From NCBI GenBank assembly GCA_016292145.1, contig JAEFBA010000019.1, forward strand, positions 1 to 36,739: a stretch of DNA of 36,739 nt. Direction: 5' to 3'. Within the stretch, counting starts at the first letter, position 1, and each line of letters opens with the position of its first letter. The notes under the pieces are model-generated. The model ran no database searches and was not told where the DNA came from. It worked only from the letters and a program-made list of their open reading frames with translations. The position numbers and the translations under genes are program-made. Below are positions 16,176 through 24,683 of this stretch, piece after piece. This DNA comes from Saccharofermentans sp. GTDB lineage: Bacteria; Bacillota; Clostridia; Saccharofermentanales; Saccharofermentanaceae.

Positions 16176-17285
16176 ATGAACAAGAACGTAAGGAAAGTAA
16201 TTGCTTCATTAACAGCGCTGGTAATGGCCGGTTCCATGATCCTGTCATGCGGTTGCGCCAAGAAGCAGCAGCTCGTCATCTACAACTGGGGTGAATATAT
16301 TGCAGATGACACCATCGCCAAGTTCGAGGCTAAATTCCCTCAGTACGAAGTAGTCTACAGGACTTTCGAGACCAACGAGACGATGTATCCCAACCTCTCA
16401 AACGGTTACGATGTCATCATCCCTTCAGAGTACATGGTATGCCGTCTTATCGAGGAAGACTGGATCCAGCCCCTCGACTGGACAAAGCTCCCTGCCGTCC
16501 AGCAGTACATGGACCCCATGTTCCGTTCGGTTACTTACACAGACAACGCTGAGGTCTCAAGCCAGGTACTGGACTATGCAGTTCCTTACCTGTACTGCAC
16601 AGTAGGTCTGGTCTATGATGCCAACAAGATCTCTCTTCCCGAAGATACGACAGATCCTAAGGTGATCTGGGATGTTCTTTTCAATACCGAGAGCGGCAAC
16701 AGCATCGGCATGTACGATTCAATGCGTGAGTCCATCGGCACGGCTCTTAACTATCTCGGTTATTCCATCAACTCCATGGACGAAGCACAGCTCAAGGAAG
16801 CCCTTGATCTCCTCATCAAGCAGAAGAGCGCACTCCGTCCCGCATACGGCGTAGACAACCTCAAGGACAAGATGGCATCCGGTGAGCTTGCCGCATCCAT
16901 CGCATGGTCCGGTGACCACATCGTCATGCTCGACAGACTGGAAGAACTCGGCAAGACAGACATCGACCTCCAGTTCGTCCTTCCTGAAGGCTCCAACTGG
17001 TCAGTAGACATGATGTGCGTTCCTACAAACTGCAAGAACTACGACGGCGCCATGGACTTCATCAACTTCATGTACGATCCCGAGATCGCTCTTGAGAACT
17101 GCGAATTCGTCGGCTATTCCACACCGAACACCGCTGCAAAGGCTATGCTCGATCCCGAAGTATCCGGCAACATCTACTACTATCCCGATGAAGCAGTATT
17201 CAGCACACTGGAAGTTTACTTCACATCCGATGCTCTCGAAGAGAAGTACACAGAGATCTGGAATACTGTTAAGGCAAGCGCGTAA
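16176..17285 (+). CDS. potD: Spermidine/putrescine-binding lipoprotein
   Basis: The protein has 369 aa. The signal peptide is followed by a cysteine pair (LSCGC, Cys25/Cys27) for lipid anchoring; which one is modified is unclear. The mature protein starts with LVIYNWGEYIADDTIAKFE, the typical opening of PotD/PotF-type binding proteins. PSEYMV, the LDWTKLPAVQQYMD segment and IAWSGDHIVMLDR also fit the family. It captures the polyamine outside the membrane and delivers it to PotBC. AAGGAGAG lies 8 bases before the ATG. It is the last gene of the operon and is followed by a terminator. Confidence 0.93.
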   Translation: MNKNVRKVIASLTALVMAGSMILSCGCAKKQQLVIYNWGEYIADDTIAKFEAKFPQYEVVYRTFETNETMYPNLSNGYDVIIPSEYMVCRLIEEDWIQPLDWTKLPAVQQYMDPMFRSVTYTDNAEVSSQVLDYAVPYLYCTVGLVYDANKISLPEDTTDPKVIWDVLFNTESGNSIGMYDSMRESIGTALNYLGYSINSMDEAQLKEALDLLIKQKSALRPAYGVDNLKDKMASGELAASIAWSGDHIVMLDRLEELGKTDIDLQFVLPEGSNWSVDMMCVPTNCKNYDGAMDFINFMYDPEIALENCEFVGYSTPNTAAKAMLDPEVSGNIYYYPDEAVFSTLEVYFTSDALEEKYTEIWNTVKASA

Positions 17286-17315
17286 AGGCTTTGCATCAAT
17301 TTGGATTTTAACCGG

Positions 17316-17348
17316 GGGCTGTCTCTAAGAGGCGGCCCTTGTTTTTTG
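17316..17348 (+). terminator. Terminator of the pot operon
   Basis: GGGCTGTCTC (17316-17325) pairs with GAGGCGGCCC (17329-17338), with two G-T pairs and a TAA loop. TTGTTTTTTG follows. Confidence 0.85.
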
Positions 17349-17406
17349 TACGGTGGTTTTTTCGATTCCTTGGGCCTGTTTATTGTTCTTTTTCCGTCAG
17401 TTAAGA

Positions 17407-17532
17407 ATTGTTGCTTCAAATGTTGCTTCTTCTGTCCGCCCAGAAGGCAACAAATAAGGCAACATCGGTAATGTTGCTCTAAATGTTGCTCTTTGTGTCC
17501 GCTTAGAAGGCAACAAATCCTTAATTGAGGAT
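17407..17532 (+). repeat. 63-bp imperfect tandem repeat with GTTGC/GCAAC dyads
   Basis: Two units (17407-17469 and 17470-17532) align with a period of exactly 63 bases; the first 50 bases or so of each unit match best. Each unit contains GTTGC twice, then a GTCCGC core and AGAAGGCAACAAAT. Within and between units, GTTGC and GCAAC can pair. The clearest case is GCAACAT cggta ATGTTGC (17459-17477). The surrounding interval 17349-17675 has no convincing gene. A minus-strand open frame crosses it but runs antisense into potD. Function is unknown. Confidence 0.75.
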
Positions 17533-17675
17533 TCAGGCGGCCCCGGCGCGGAGACAACCGCGTATTCAGTCCCCCCCACGGCACCGAGGCAACTGAGATT
17601 CGCAGCCCATGTTTATTTCTGCCTCGAAAAGCCTTATCCTATTGTTATCCTATGAATTACAAGAGGGAGGGCCTT

Positions 17676-18383
17676 ATGTCTGGAGCACAAAAGGTCGCAG
17701 TCGTAACAGGCGGCGCGAAAGGGATAGGAAAAGCCATAGCCGGTGCCTTCAGAGCAGAAGGCGTAAAGGTCTACATAATCGATATCCTGCCGGGCGACTG
17801 GTTTACGGGAGATATCAGTGATAAAGAGACGCTCGAGAAGTTCGCAAGCTCCGTCATAGAGCAGGAGGGACATGTCGACTACCTGGTGAATAATGCTCTC
17901 CCGATCATGAAAGGCATAGACGAATGCTCTTATGAAGAGTTCGAATATGCCCTTAAAGTTGGCGTTACGGCGCCATTTTATCTTACAAAGCTCTTCATGC
18001 CATACTTATCGGATGGCGCTTCTATCGTTAATATCGCATCTTCCAGAGACCGAATGAGCCAGCCTCAGACAGAGAGTTATACGGCGGCAAAGGGCGGCAT
18101 CAGCGCACTTACCCATGCAATGGCCGTAAGCCTTTCAGGCAAGGCAAGGGTCAACAGCATCTCGCCCGGATGGATAGATACGACCGGATCTGACATCAAA
18201 GGTCCGGATGCAGTCCAGCAGCCGGCAGGGCGCGTCGGCAAGCCTGAAGACATAGCTTCGATGGTCATGTACCTGTGCTCTGACAAAGCCGGATTTATTA
18301 CCGGCGAGAACATCTGCATCGACGGCGGAATGACCAGGCTCATGATCTATCACGGAGATAACGGCTGGACTTACGAAGGCTGA
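17676..18383 (+). CDS. Short-chain dehydrogenase/reductase
   Basis: The protein has 235 aa from the ATG at 17676, which has GGGAGG 5 bases upstream; the in-frame ATG at 17652 has no ribosome site. The Rossmann dinucleotide motif is TGGAKGIG (11-18). The catalytic set is Ser122 and Tyr135-x3-Lys139 (SYTAAKGG), followed by the SPGWI segment and the C-terminal GxNxxxDGG (GENICIDGGM). The usual NNAG is NNAL here. It is an NAD(P)-dependent oxidoreductase of the classical SDR type. The substrate cannot be told from sequence. It stands alone, convergent with proB. Confidence 0.88.
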   Translation: MSGAQKVAVVTGGAKGIGKAIAGAFRAEGVKVYIIDILPGDWFTGDISDKETLEKFASSVIEQEGHVDYLVNNALPIMKGIDECSYEEFEYALKVGVTAPFYLTKLFMPYLSDGASIVNIASSRDRMSQPQTESYTAAKGGISALTHAMAVSLSGKARVNSISPGWIDTTGSDIKGPDAVQQPAGRVGKPEDIASMVMYLCSDKAGFITGENICIDGGMTRLMIYHGDNGWTYEG

Positions 18384-18403
18384 TTACAAGAATATAGAGA
18401 CAT

Positions 18404-18429
18404 TAAAAAACCCGTCTGTTGACGGGTTT
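18404..18429 (-). terminator. Terminator of proB, shared with the SDR gene
   Basis: The stem AAACCCGTC / GACGGGTTT (18408-18416 with 18421-18429) has a TGTT loop. On the minus strand it runs into six T, which makes it the terminator of proB. On the plus strand it also lies just past the SDR stop, so it may act both ways. Confidence 0.85.
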
Positions 18430-18459
18430 AACATTGTTAAAACAAGTTTTTTACTGCTT

Positions 18460-19278
18460 TTACTGTGCTGCGAAGAAGGTTCCGACGTCATCCTGGTCGA
18501 CGATCTTCTCTAATGTCTGGACAGCGGAGCCGTCAGCGATAACACCCATGATGCCGTTCTCGGTAACCTTGCTCATGGCAGTGATCTTGGTTGCCATGCC
18601 GCCTGTGCCGAGCCATGAACCCTTGCCTGCCGTGAAGTCGAGCATCTCGGGTGTGACCTTTTCGACATAGGAGATACGCTCGGCGTTGGGATTCTCACGG
18701 GGATTAGCATCGTAAAGGCCGTCAACGTCGGAGAGGATAACGAGCAGATCGGCGTTTGCAAGGACTGCAACGTCAGCAGAGAGTGTGTCATTGTCGCCGA
18801 ATGTGCCGTTGTGCATGATCTCCGTTGTTGATACGGAGTCGTTCTCGTTGATTACCGGGATTATCCTCATCTCGAGCAATGTCTCGATGGTGTTAGTAAC
18901 GTTAGCTCTTGTAAGTTTGTCTGTGATGCCGTCCTTTGTAAGAAGGATCTGGCCGCAGCGGTAGGAATATTCGGAGAAACTCCTGGCATATGCGTTCATG
19001 AGCTCGCACTGGCCTACGGAAGCGATCGCCTGCTTCTCACGTGTTGTGGTGGGGCGCTCTTTGAGATCCAGATAGCCGATGCCTACGCCGATGGCGCCGG
19101 AGCTTACGAGAAGAACTTCCTTGCCTCTGTTCATGAGGTCGGAGATGGAACGGCAGAGCCTGTCAATATTGCCCAGGTTCATTTTGCCGTTGTCGTATGT
19201 AAGTGTCGAAGTGCCGACTTTAACGACAATTCTTTTTGCAAAGTTAACGGGATTTCTTGATCCGGAATATTTGCTCAA
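18460..19278 (-). CDS. proB: Glutamate 5-kinase, short form
   Basis: The protein has 272 aa. It phosphorylates glutamate in the first step of proline synthesis, in the cytoplasm. Family features are RIVVKVGTSTLTY at the N-terminus, VSSGAIGVG, the PVINENDSVS segment, FGDNDTLSA, LLVILSDVDGLYDANP and GTGGMATKITA. It lacks the C-terminal PUA domain of the 367-residue E. coli enzyme. The start codon is TTG: AGGAG lies 8 bases ahead of it. The partner gene proA is not in the window. The gene lies 92 bases downstream of the penicillin-binding protein gene on the same strand. Confidence 0.93.
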   Translation of the reverse strand: MSKYSGSRNPVNFAKRIVVKVGTSTLTYDNGKMNLGNIDRLCRSISDLMNRGKEVLLVSSGAIGVGIGYLDLKERPTTTREKQAIASVGQCELMNAYARSFSEYSYRCGQILLTKDGITDKLTRANVTNTIETLLEMRIIPVINENDSVSTTEIMHNGTFGDNDTLSADVAVLANADLLVILSDVDGLYDANPRENPNAERISYVEKVTPEMLDFTAGKGSWLGTGGMATKITAMSKVTENGIMGVIADGSAVQTLEKIVDQDDVGTFFAAQ

Positions 19279-19337
19279 AGTAGGATCTCCTGTTCTTTTT
19301 ATTTCAAACTAGACAAGAATAAACTCTTGTTCCTTAA

Positions 19338-19367
19338 ATTGCAAGGAATATTAGGCTTTCCTGCAAT
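19338..19367 (-). terminator. Possible terminator hairpin after the penicillin-binding protein gene
   Basis: ATTGCAaGGAA (19338-19348) can pair with TTCCTGCAAT (19358-19367) around one bulge, just past the stop codon of the upstream minus-strand gene. The T run after it on the minus strand is short (AATTT), so it may be a weak terminator or a processing site. Confidence 0.45.
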
Positions 19368-19370
19368 AAA

Positions 19371-21716
19371 TTATCCGTTCTGACCCTGGCCTTGGCCCTG
19401 CCCCTGACCCTGGCCGCCGTTGCCCTGATCTCCACCCGGCGGCGGAGGAGGGAGTGTTGGTGTCGGTGTAGCGATATGGACCGGGCACGGGTTGCTTTCC
19501 TTAGGACAGAGGGAACTGTCAGCTACGAAGTAATCCGTGTAGATCTTTGCTTTCGAGTTCTTGCAGGCATCGGTAGGATAGTATCCTGATGAACATACGG
19601 ACATCTTTACGATAGTCTTCGGCTTGCTGAAGCTTGCGCCCGGAAGATCCGCGTGGATCTTCTTCATTACGTACATCCAGATCCTTACGGCGCCCGCATA
19701 GTCGTATGACGGGATCTTGGTCTGTCTTAATCTGTTATCGTATCCGTACCATGTCGCGGCGGTATAGTACGGAGTAAAGCCGCAGAACCACTTATCGATA
19801 TCGTCGGATGTCGTACCTGTCTTGCCTGCCGTATCGATAGCCTTGCCGTCCTTACCCTTAAGCTGTCCGCCGTAGTTGGAAGGAGTACCTGTGGTAACGA
19901 CGCCCTTAAGGATATCGCCGATAAAGAAGCACGTCTCAGCAGAATAAACGCGGTAGCTGATAGGATCTGACTTGATGACGACGTTGCCGTCAGAATCAAG
20001 GACCTGTGTATATGCATAAGGCTCGATGTAGGTGCCGCCCGTAGCAAATGTGTGATAAGCAGCTGCCATTTCGAGAGTTGTCATACCGTGTGTAAAACCG
20101 CCTACAGCCTGTGAAGGGAAAGATCCTTCGGATGTTCTGTCGATACCGACCTGTTTCAGATACCAGAGTGCGGTGTCGCCTCCGACATCAGACCAGACCT
20201 CTGCGGCGATCGTGTTGAGTGAACTTACAAGAGCACTTCGTATCGTGACCTCGCCCTGATAAGAACGGGTATAGTTTACCGGCCATGCAGTCTTCGGATG
20301 TGCAGGGTCAAGATGCTTGACCTCATCCTTCTTTACCGTTGCAGGAGCGATCAGGCCCATCTCAAATGCCGGACCGTAAGCGATCAGCGGCTTTATCGAA
20401 GAACCGGGGTTACGGCGCGTTGATGTGGCTCTGTTGTGGGTGAGGTTCTGGAGCTTCTCACCGTAACCGCCCGCCATAGCAGCGATCGCGCCGGTGCTGT
20501 TATTGATAACGACCATTGAGCCGTTAGGCTTTTCCGGATAGTCGGCTATCTTGTCAGGCTTGGACTGGAAAAGATCCTGCTTGGTGAATGCCTCATCGAG
20601 GACAGCCTGTGTCTTGGGTTCGAGTGTTGTGTAGATGTGGTAACCCCTGTTGTAGACCAGCGTTGAAGCGAACTGACGCTTGATGCCTCTTGCCTGTGCA
20701 AGATCGCCGATAACCTCAGAGATGGCATATTCGCAGAAATAGGAATTGACCGTAGAGGTCCTGTCAGTACTTCTCTGACGGAATTTAAGCTCGGTATTAA
20801 GAGCTTCCTCGTATTCTTCCTTGGTGATCATCTCCTGATCGTACATCTTGCCGAGGATCGTTCTCATACGTCTCTGCGCATTTCTTCTGCCTGTCTCTCT
20901 CAAAGGATTGTAGAAAGAAGGGCTCTTAGGAAGGCCTGCGATGAGAGCGCACTCGGGAAGTGTGAGTTCGGATGCATCCTTGTCGAAATAGTTCATTGCC
21001 GCAGCCTGAACGCCTACGTAGTTATTGCCCATCGGCGCAAGGTTGATATAGAGCTCTAAGATCTCGTCCTTGGTAAGGTTCTGCTCGAGCTGCATAGCCG
21101 AGAACCATTCCTGTACCTTACGGGATGTGGAGTGCTCGTCCTGACCGCTTATGAGCTTGACCGTCTGCTGAGTGATCGTGGAACCGCCGTGAGTAGCCGA
21201 ACCGCCGTTTACGACTGCTGAAATGAGCGCTGAACCGATACGCTTGATATCGATACCGTTGTGTTCACGGAAACGCTCATCCTCGGTAGCAATGATCGCG
21301 TCGTCTAAGTAAGTATCTTTGATATCACTGTAGGAGACGTAAATCCTGTCGACATTCTCAGTACCTGTGAGCTTTGCGATGACTTTATTCTCGCTGTCAT
21401 AAACGAAAGAAGTCTGCGAAGCTTCGGACGTTGAAGTAAGGTCGCCGATGGAAAGGGGCTTTGTCGTCGATGCGTAGCCTAAGAGCATTCCGGCACCGAA
21501 TCCGCCGAAAGTGAAGCACAGGCACAGGATGAAGACTATGCCTATCTTTACGATATCGCCCACGAAGCTGAATATCTCGTGAGACCAGCTTCTGTTGAAT
21601 CCGCACTTTGTCGGCTTACCCTTGAGCTGGCTTCTGAGTTCGTCAGCCAGAGCGCTGTTCTCGGGCGCTACGGGTCTTGTCGATCTTTGTTTCTTGTTTT
21701 CACTGCTTTGCGGCAA
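19371..21716 (-). CDS. Class A penicillin-binding protein (PBP1A type)
   Basis: This is a bifunctional peptidoglycan synthase of 781 aa. After a short cytoplasmic tail there is one membrane anchor (IGIVFILCLCFTFGGFGAGM). The glycosyltransferase-51 domain follows with ATEDERFREHNG (catalytic Glu about residue 145) and GGSTITQQTVK. The transpeptidase domain has SSIK (nucleophile Ser about 439), SSLN and KTGTT. The C-terminus is a Pro-rich then GQGQ-repeat tail. The start is taken as TTG at 21716, since AAAGGAG lies 9 bases ahead of it. The frame is open to an ATG at 21794, but that ATG lies just upstream of the minus-strand -10 box and has no ribosome site. The family is ponA/mrcA; the exact symbol is left open. 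Confidence 0.9.
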   Translation of the reverse strand: MPQSSENKKQRSTRPVAPENSALADELRSQLKGKPTKCGFNRSWSHEIFSFVGDIVKIGIVFILCLCFTFGGFGAGMLLGYASTTKPLSIGDLTSTSEASQTSFVYDSENKVIAKLTGTENVDRIYVSYSDIKDTYLDDAIIATEDERFREHNGIDIKRIGSALISAVVNGGSATHGGSTITQQTVKLISGQDEHSTSRKVQEWFSAMQLEQNLTKDEILELYINLAPMGNNYVGVQAAAMNYFDKDASELTLPECALIAGLPKSPSFYNPLRETGRRNAQRRMRTILGKMYDQEMITKEEYEEALNTELKFRQRSTDRTSTVNSYFCEYAISEVIGDLAQARGIKRQFASTLVYNRGYHIYTTLEPKTQAVLDEAFTKQDLFQSKPDKIADYPEKPNGSMVVINNSTGAIAAMAGGYGEKLQNLTHNRATSTRRNPGSSIKPLIAYGPAFEMGLIAPATVKKDEVKHLDPAHPKTAWPVNYTRSYQGEVTIRSALVSSLNTIAAEVWSDVGGDTALWYLKQVGIDRTSEGSFPSQAVGGFTHGMTTLEMAAAYHTFATGGTYIEPYAYTQVLDSDGNVVIKSDPISYRVYSAETCFFIGDILKGVVTTGTPSNYGGQLKGKDGKAIDTAGKTGTTSDDIDKWFCGFTPYYTAATWYGYDNRLRQTKIPSYDYAGAVRIWMYVMKKIHADLPGASFSKPKTIVKMSVCSSGYYPTDACKNSKAKIYTDYFVADSSLCPKESNPCPVHIATPTPTLPPPPPGGDQGNGGQGQGQGQGQGQNG

Positions 21717-21750
21717 TTTAAACGTCTCCTTTAAACAAAATTCAGCATAT

Positions 21751-21779
21751 TTTACTACGATTTTGCATATAATTATATT
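21751..21779 (+). promoter_or_regulatory. Overlapping divergent promoters between the PBP and RlmD-like genes
   Basis: On the plus strand TTTACT (21751-21756) and TATATT (21774-21779) have a 17-bp spacer, giving a leader of about 30 bases to the RlmD-like gene. On the minus strand a perfect TATAAT lies at 21772-21777 for the PBP gene. The two -10 boxes overlap, so transcription in one direction may interfere with the other. Confidence 0.55.
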
Positions 21780-21816
21780 ACTAATATGAGGCAAAGGCTA
21801 AGTCGGGAGGTTCCGG

Positions 21817-23196
21817 ATGGCTCTTACAGAGGTAAAGATAACGGCTTTAGGCAGTGAAGGACAGGGCATCGGAACCTTGCCTTCAGGTAAGACCTGCTTC
21901 GTTTCAGGGGTGTTCCCGGGCGAGGTCTGCCTTTGTGAGCTCGAAAATGAGACCTCCAAGTATGCCGTCTGCAGTGCAGTTGAACTTTTGCAAGAATCGC
22001 CTGACAGGATATCCACCTTCAGGCCGGCTGATGAAGTCTGCGGCGGCCTTCCTTTTGCCTGCCTGTCCTATGAGGCCCAGTTAAGATTCAAGGAAACCCG
22101 CGTAAGAGACTGCCTTACAAGGATCGGAGGGTTCGGTGAGGAGCTTTTGGATGAAGTCTTTAAGCCGATAATCGGCGCGGACGATCCTTTCAGATACAGA
22201 AATCACATGCAGTACGCGATAAGAGACGGTAAGGCCGGTCTTCTCTGCGCCAAGTCGGATAAGCTTGGGGATTACGACGGAAAGCTCATTGAATATGAGA
22301 TCTTCGGACTGATAAAGGACATCGTATGCGAATGCTTTGACCGTGCGCCCACAAGGCTTTTTGACGGACTGGTATTAAGGGGTTCGCAAAGGACGAAGCA
22401 GGTACTCGTGGAGTTTGTGAGTTCGATAGACGCCCCTCATGAGGTGACGATCAGAGATGCCGAGAGATATTTCGAGACCACGCACCTTTTCGATAACATC
22501 TGCAATACATGTGAAGAGAACGGATATGTGCTGAACGGATTCCTGTTCAGGATAAGCCCCAACAAGGCTTCCAGACGCACGAGAACAGGCGTCAGGACCG
22601 TCTATTCAGGCGCCGACAACTACGACGAGATCTTCTGCGGCAGAACATTCAGGATCAAGGCAGGATCGTTCTTCCAGGTAAATACGGAGCAGGCCGAGAA
22701 GCTTGCAAATAAAGCATCTGAAGCATGCAGCGGCGCGGGCGTGATCTACGATCTTTACTGCGGCTGCGGAACGCTCGGACTGGCTGTAAAACAGAAGGAC
22801 CAGAAGCTTCTCGGTATCGAAGTCGTTCCTGAAGCCATAGCGTCTGCAAAGATCAACCGCTCATTAGCTCTGGATGACAATGAAGCCGGCGAGTGCGAAT
22901 TCATCTGCAAGGACGTGCTGAAGGCTGATTTTACGCAGCTTATTAAGAGCGGGAAGATACCGTCTCCGGACTGCATTATCGTTGACCCTCCGAGAAAGGG
23001 CCTTGATATCGGTGTCGTAAAGAAGATCATGGAGCTTAAGTCACCCAAGATCTGCTATATCTCTTGTGATCCGGCGACGCTTGCAAGAGACCTTAAGATG
23101 ATAACCAGGGAATATAAGATAGAGGAAGTAACGCCGGTCGATCTTTTTCCAAATGCGGCACATATAGAGACAGCGGTCCTGATGACTAAAGAATGA
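21817..23196 (+). CDS. 23S rRNA (uracil-C5)-methyltransferase, RlmD/TrmA family
   Basis: The protein has 459 aa. An N-terminal TRAM RNA-binding domain (about 1-65) is followed by the catalytic SAM-dependent domain. Motifs are DLYCGCGTLGL (from residue 312), IVDPPRKGLD (near 388) and ISCDPATLARDL, with the nucleophile Cys417. It methylates a uracil in RNA, most likely 23S rRNA. The iron-sulfur cysteine pattern usual in RlmD appears altered here (VCGGLPFACLSYEAQ), so the exact target (rlmD- or rlmCD-like) is not certain. GGGAGG lies 7 bases before the ATG. It opens a dense run of nine plus-strand genes. Confidence 0.9.
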   Translation: MALTEVKITALGSEGQGIGTLPSGKTCFVSGVFPGEVCLCELENETSKYAVCSAVELLQESPDRISTFRPADEVCGGLPFACLSYEAQLRFKETRVRDCLTRIGGFGEELLDEVFKPIIGADDPFRYRNHMQYAIRDGKAGLLCAKSDKLGDYDGKLIEYEIFGLIKDIVCECFDRAPTRLFDGLVLRGSQRTKQVLVEFVSSIDAPHEVTIRDAERYFETTHLFDNICNTCEENGYVLNGFLFRISPNKASRRTRTGVRTVYSGADNYDEIFCGRTFRIKAGSFFQVNTEQAEKLANKASEACSGAGVIYDLYCGCGTLGLAVKQKDQKLLGIEVVPEAIASAKINRSLALDDNEAGECEFICKDVLKADFTQLIKSGKIPSPDCIIVDPPRKGLDIGVVKKIMELKSPKICYISCDPATLARDLKMITREYKIEEVTPVDLFPNAAHIETAVLMTKE

Positions 23197-23208
23197 CACA
23201 ACGATCTT

Positions 23209-23709
23209 ATGAAGGAACACATTATTCATCCGATACCGCCCTTTTACGATAAGGATTCTGATATCCTTATCCTTGGCAGCTTTCCTTCGGTGAAATCCCG
23301 TGAGCAGATGTTCTTCTACGGCCATCCGCAGAACCGTTACTGGAAAGTGATAGCTTCGGTGTTCAGTGATGTAGTTCCTGACACGATCCCTGCGAAAAAA
23401 GCATTTCTTAAAAAGCACCACATAGCCATGTGGGACGTGATAGGGTCTTGTGACATCACCGGTTCATCGGATTCGAGCATAGAGAACGTGACAGCAAATG
23501 ATCTTTTGTGTATAATCGGCAGCTCTAAGATAAAGAGGATCTTCGTAAACGGTAAGACCGCGGAGAAGTACTACAAGAAATATACCGAGCAGAATACCGG
23601 GATCAAAGCCGTGTGTCTGCCGTCAACGAGCCCTGCCAATGCAGCGTGGAGCTTTGAAAGACTTAAGGAAGCCTGGAGCGCGGCGATCTTAAAGGAGGAT
23701 GAAGCATGA
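23209..23709 (+). CDS. DNA-deoxyinosine glycosylase-like protein (UDG superfamily)
   Basis: The protein has 166 aa. Motifs resemble the hypoxanthine-DNA glycosylase branch of the uracil-DNA glycosylase superfamily: ILGSFPSVKSRE (motif 1, 21-32), FYGHPQNRYW (36-45) and LPSTSPANAAW (motif 2, 137-147). Such enzymes remove deaminated bases, chiefly hypoxanthine, from DNA by cutting the glycosidic bond. There is no clear ribosome site, so it probably depends on coupling to the gene that ends 12 bases upstream. Its stop overlaps the start of the next gene (ATGA). A related mismatch-specific uracil glycosylase is an alternative. Confidence 0.82.
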   Translation: MKEHIIHPIPPFYDKDSDILILGSFPSVKSREQMFFYGHPQNRYWKVIASVFSDVVPDTIPAKKAFLKKHHIAMWDVIGSCDITGSSDSSIENVTANDLLCIIGSSKIKRIFVNGKTAEKYYKKYTEQNTGIKAVCLPSTSPANAAWSFERLKEAWSAAILKEDEA

Positions 23710-24149
23710 GAAGGATATTGCCGGTATTACTGTGTCTTGTTTCACTGGTGTTCTTTTGCAGCTGCAATACGACAAAGGAGTCTGAGTCCATGGCTACGAT
23801 CTCTGACAGAAATATCACGATAGTAAATAACGTGTACGAAGCAAATATCTGGGTCCTGCCCGATACAGAGGCAAACCGCAAGACCACTTTGTGGGGAACT
23901 GCAACAGCCGGCAAAGTGCCCGCAGGTGAGAGCCGTCAGGCCGGGATCGATAAGCCGGGCGATAACGGAACGTATATGTTCAGGATGATAGATACCGAGC
24001 ATATGTATTATTCATCTGAGAACATAATCCTTGAAGACGGCTGGACGCTGGAGATCAAAGGAAAACTCAATGATGATCTTAAGATCGAAGTTACGGATAA
24101 AGACGGAACATTAAAAGCGGAATATGAAGTATTTGCCGCAAGGCTTTAA
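23706..24149 (+). CDS. Small lipoprotein of unknown function
   Basis: The protein has 147 aa with a short, very hydrophobic signal sequence ending FCSC (Cys20), so it is likely a membrane-anchored lipoprotein. The rest (SDRNITIVNNVYEANIWVL...) looks like a small beta-rich domain; no family is recognised. AAAGGAGG lies 7 bases ahead of the ATG, inside the end of the glycosylase gene, and the two genes overlap by four bases. Confidence 0.75.
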   Translation: MRRILPVLLCLVSLVFFCSCNTTKESESMATISDRNITIVNNVYEANIWVLPDTEANRKTTLWGTATAGKVPAGESRQAGIDKPGDNGTYMFRMIDTEHMYYSSENIILEDGWTLEIKGKLNDDLKIEVTDKDGTLKAEYEVFAARL

Positions 24150-24167
24150 TGGAGGTTTTTGGAATAT

Positions 24168-24683
24168 ATGAAGAAGATCTTGGAAACTGAAAGACTGTTC
24201 TTACGCGAGATGAGCATGGATGATTTCGATGCCTTGTATAAGGTCCTCGCGGATAAAGAGATCATGCAGCACTATCCTTATACATTCGATGAGGAGAGGG
24301 TAAGATCCTGGATAGAGCGCAACATGAACCGTTATAAGGATAACGGCTTCGGCCTCTGGGCAGTATGCCTTAAAGAGACCGGTGAGATGATCGGTGACTG
24401 CGGCCTTACTCTGCAGAATATCGAAGGCGAGATGCTCCCTGAGATCGGCTATCACATAAGACGCGATCAGCAGCGCAAAGGCTATGCAAAGGAAGCCGCT
24501 GCCGCAGTGCGCGACTGGGCTTTTAAGAATACGGAATATCCTGCGATCTATTCTTACTGCAAATACACTAACGAAGGTTCTTTTAAGACCGCTGAATCCA
24601 TCGGCATGCACTTTTGCAAGGAATATCCGGACGAAGCAAACGGCATTACACACGTGTCCGTAATAAGGCGTGAAGACTTATGA
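24168..24683 (+). CDS. GNAT N-acetyltransferase (RimJ/RimL-like)
   Basis: The protein has 171 aa from the ATG at 24168. GGAGG lies 12 bases ahead; an in-frame TTG at 24159 is too close to that site. ILETERLFLREMSMDDFDAL is the typical first strand and helix of Acetyltransf_3 members. IGDCGLTLQNIE ... EIGYHIRRDQQRKGYAKEAAAAVRDWAF contains the acetyl-CoA pyrophosphate loop (RDQQRKGYA). The acceptor is unknown: a protein N-terminus, an antibiotic or a small amine are all possible. Its TGA overlaps the next gene by four bases. Confidence 0.88.
   Translation: MKKILETERLFLREMSMDDFDALYKVLADKEIMQHYPYTFDEERVRSWIERNMNRYKDNGFGLWAVCLKETGEMIGDCGLTLQNIEGEMLPEIGYHIRRDQQRKGYAKEAAAAVRDWAFKNTEYPAIYSYCKYTNEGSFKTAESIGMHFCKEYPDEANGITHVSVIRREDL

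Noticed and set aside
17216..17584. Minus-strand open frame of about 122 codons crossing the 63-bp repeats
   Set aside because: It runs antisense into the end of potD and through its terminator, has no ribosome site, and its internal repeat is explained by the DNA repeat. A past coding origin of the repeat is noted under findings.
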